NCBI RefSeq assembly: GCF_001420715.1
Contig: NZ_LJJC01000004.1
Span: forward strand, 1,786,875 to 1,850,874
Origin: Heyndrickxia shackletonii
GTDB lineage: Bacteria; Bacillota; Bacilli; Bacillales; Bacillaceae_C
DNA length: 64,000 nt
Direction of reading: 5' to 3'
Below, piece after piece: positions 62,683-64,000 of this stretch; the stretch's first letter is position 1; each line of letters starts with the position of its first letter. Made by a program: the position numbers and the translations under genes. Below the pieces are notes generated by a model, which did not search any database, was not told the origin of the DNA, and saw nothing but the letters and a program-made list of their open reading frames with translations.

Positions 62683-62701
62683 TGAGTAGGGAGGAGAAAT
62701 A

Positions 62702-62905
62702 GTGGGGATTGATGTTGATATCATATTTAAAATCGCAGGAGTCGGAATTGTTGTCGCATTTCTGCATACCATTTTGGATCAAGTTGGCAAAAAAGAGTAT
62801 GCCCAATGGGTAACGCTATTCGGCTTTATATATATCTTGTTTATGGTTGCCTCTATCGTTGGTGATTTATTCGGAAAGATAAAATCTGTATTTCTATTTC
62901 AATAG
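62702..62905 (+). CDS. spoIIIAC: Stage III sporulation protein SpoIIIAC
   Basis: 67 residues, GTG start after GGGAGGAGAAAT. Two transmembrane helices (DIIFKIAGVGIVVAFLHTIL and WVTLFGFIYILFMVASIVG). It matches SpoIIIAC in length and in QVGKKEYAQW. Confidence 0.93.
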   Translation: MGIDVDIIFKIAGVGIVVAFLHTILDQVGKKEYAQWVTLFGFIYILFMVASIVGDLFGKIKSVFLFQ

Positions 62906-62951
62906 AACATCGTAAGATTTTTATTTTATATGAAAAAGGGAGGGCTTAAGA

Positions 62952-63344
62952 ATTGAAATTATACAGATAGTGGGAATATCTCTCATCACAACCTTTTTAG
63001 CCTTGATTATTAAGGAACAAAAGCCTAATTTTGCTTTTCTATTAGTATTATTTGTAGGTTGTGCTATATTTCTATTCCTTGTAGACCAATTGAGAGAAAT
63101 CATTCATATGGTACAAAAAATTGCTTCAAATGCAAATGTAAATACTATCTATGTCGAAACTATTTTAAAAATTATCGGAGTAGCTTATATTGCAGAATTT
63201 GCCTCCCATATCTCTAAGGATGCTGGTCAAGGTGCAATGGCAGCGAAAGTAGAATTAGCAGGAAAAATAATTATTTTAGCAATGTCTATACCAATATTAA
63301 GTGTACTTATTGAGACTGTCATCAATCTTATTCCAAGCGGATAA
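62952..63344 (+). CDS. spoIIIAD: Stage III sporulation protein SpoIIIAD
   Basis: 130 residues from ATT 62952 (IEIIQIVGISLI), which aligns with the B. subtilis N-terminus MQIDIVQIVGLGLI and has the strong SD AAGGGAGG eight bases upstream. The nearest standard start in frame, GTG 62970, has no SD and would cut six residues into the first membrane helix. TTG 62953 is out of frame and stops after five codons. Four transmembrane helices and the segment ANVNTIYVETILKIIGVAYI identify the protein. Either AUU initiation or a one-base deletion (TTGGAA to TTGAA) is implied. Confidence 0.9.
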   Translation: MEIIQIVGISLITTFLALIIKEQKPNFAFLLVLFVGCAIFLFLVDQLREIIHMVQKIASNANVNTIYVETILKIIGVAYIAEFASHISKDAGQGAMAAKVELAGKIIILAMSIPILSVLIETVINLIPSG

Positions 63345-63374
63345 GACGGACAAGCAATAAAGAGGTGAAACGAA

Positions 63375-64000
63375 TTGCGGCAATGGATGCAGTTATTAAT
63401 AGTATTATTCCTATTTTTTATTGGACAAAACACGGTATTGGCAGCTACTGATGAAAATAAAGGAGAAGCTTTACAAGACGAGCTCGTGAATAAACAAATG
63501 GATGATTTAGGAATAAACGATCTAACAGGATATTGGCAAAAGATTGTGGATGAGTACGGAGGTTTTCTACCAGACAGTCAAAAAGGCAGCCTAGTTGATT
63601 TTATTAAAGGAGACAAAAGCTTTTCCTTAAATCAATGGTTTCATGGAATTCTTAAGTTTATGTTTCAGGAAATTGTGATGAATGGGAAGTTGCTGGGGTC
63701 CTTGATTATTTTAACCATATTTAGCTTATTTCTTCAATCCTTGCACAATGCATTTGAACAAGGGACTATAAGCAAAGTAGCTTATTCGATTGTTTTTATG
63801 GTATTGATAATTATTGCTCTCAATAGCTTTCATGTTGCAATTAATTATACAAAAGATGCGGTTAGTATGATGATAAATTTTATACTGGCGCTAATACCAT
63901 TACTTTTAGCTCTAATTTCTACTTCTGGAGGGATAGCATCTGCTGCATTTTTCCATCCTGTGATTATTTTCCTCATGAATACAAGCGGCATTCTCGTCCA
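63375..64000 (+). CDS. spoIIIAE: Stage III sporulation protein SpoIIIAE, 5' part
   Basis: Start TTG 63375 with AGAGGTGA upstream; open to the window end (208 codons), so the C-terminus is missing. An N-terminal signal-like segment (LLIVLFLFFIGQNTVLAA) is followed by a soluble part (QDELVNKQMDDLGINDLTGY) and several membrane helices (LLGSLIILTIFSLFLQSL; AYSIVFMVLIIIALNSF). Matches SpoIIIAE by order and features. Confidence 0.93.
   Translation, partial: MRQWMQLLIVLFLFFIGQNTVLAATDENKGEALQDELVNKQMDDLGINDLTGYWQKIVDEYGGFLPDSQKGSLVDFIKGDKSFSLNQWFHGILKFMFQEIVMNGKLLGSLIILTIFSLFLQSLHNAFEQGTISKVAYSIVFMVLIIIALNSFHVAINYTKDAVSMMINFILALIPLLLALISTSGGIASAAFFHPVIIFLMNTSGILV

Overview
The window is chromosomal DNA from a low-GC, endospore-forming, potentially competent member of the Bacillaceae. 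The evidence is the spoIIIA operon at the right end, a complete comG operon, a glycine riboswitch ahead of gcvT-gcvPA-gcvPB, many UUG and GUG starts with strong Shine-Dalgarno (SD) sequences, and a gene order that follows the yqfN-to-spoIIIA stretch of Bacillus subtilis. I cannot fix the genus from the sequence alone. I saw no tRNA, rRNA, CRISPR array, prophage or transposase.

Layout. 0-8.5 kb: trmK end, nif3-like yqfO, ispH, the Gly/Met/Pro-rich yqfQ (VrrA-like), the RNA helicase cshB, nfo, yqfT, a decayed zinc ABC transporter (znuC/znuB remnants) that still has a promoter and Zur-like operator, zur, yqfW and yqfX. 8.5-19.7 kb: ispG, yqfZ, yqgB, yqgC, sodA, yqgE, a tandem pair of class B penicillin-binding proteins, and the small membrane proteins yqzC and yqzD. 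The pst operon found here in B. subtilis is absent. 19.8-28.5 kb: rpmG, yqgN, a yqgO-like small protein, rhomboid gluP, yqgQ, glcK, the LTA-synthase-like yqgS, lipoprotein yqgU, yqgW, yqgX and yqgY.

28.7-39.1 kb is the least conserved part: an MFS exporter, two Nudix proteins, an 842-residue fusion of a teichoic-acid-type glycerophosphotransferase with a glycosyltransferase, an alpha/beta hydrolase, a DUF2785 protein, a DUF1648 gene broken by a stop codon, a second MurE-type ligase and an LCP-family protein. Several of these point to the cell envelope.

39.3-44.1 kb: comGA-comGG, aroK, yqzE. 44.1-51.1 kb: yqhG and yqhH (SNF2-like) on the minus strand, then the tandem glycine riboswitch and the glycine cleavage genes. 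51-55.6 kb: an ABC-type ATPase, the rhodanese yqhL, and a B12-dependent (class II) ribonucleotide reductase with two NrdR-like boxes, located where B. subtilis has lipM and mntR. 55.7-64 kb: yqhO, yqhP, yqhQ, yqhR, aroQ, pepP-like yqhT, efp, and spoIIIAA-AE behind a sigma-E-like promoter; spoIIIAE runs off the window.

Most of the window is conserved housekeeping DNA. The points most worth a second look are the collapsed znuCB locus in front of zur, the glycerophosphotransferase-glycosyltransferase fusion, the NrdR-box pair at the class II reductase, the tandem PBPs, two genes that seem to start at AUU, and a foldback repeat present in two copies. I found nothing that I can defend as a wholly new biological system.
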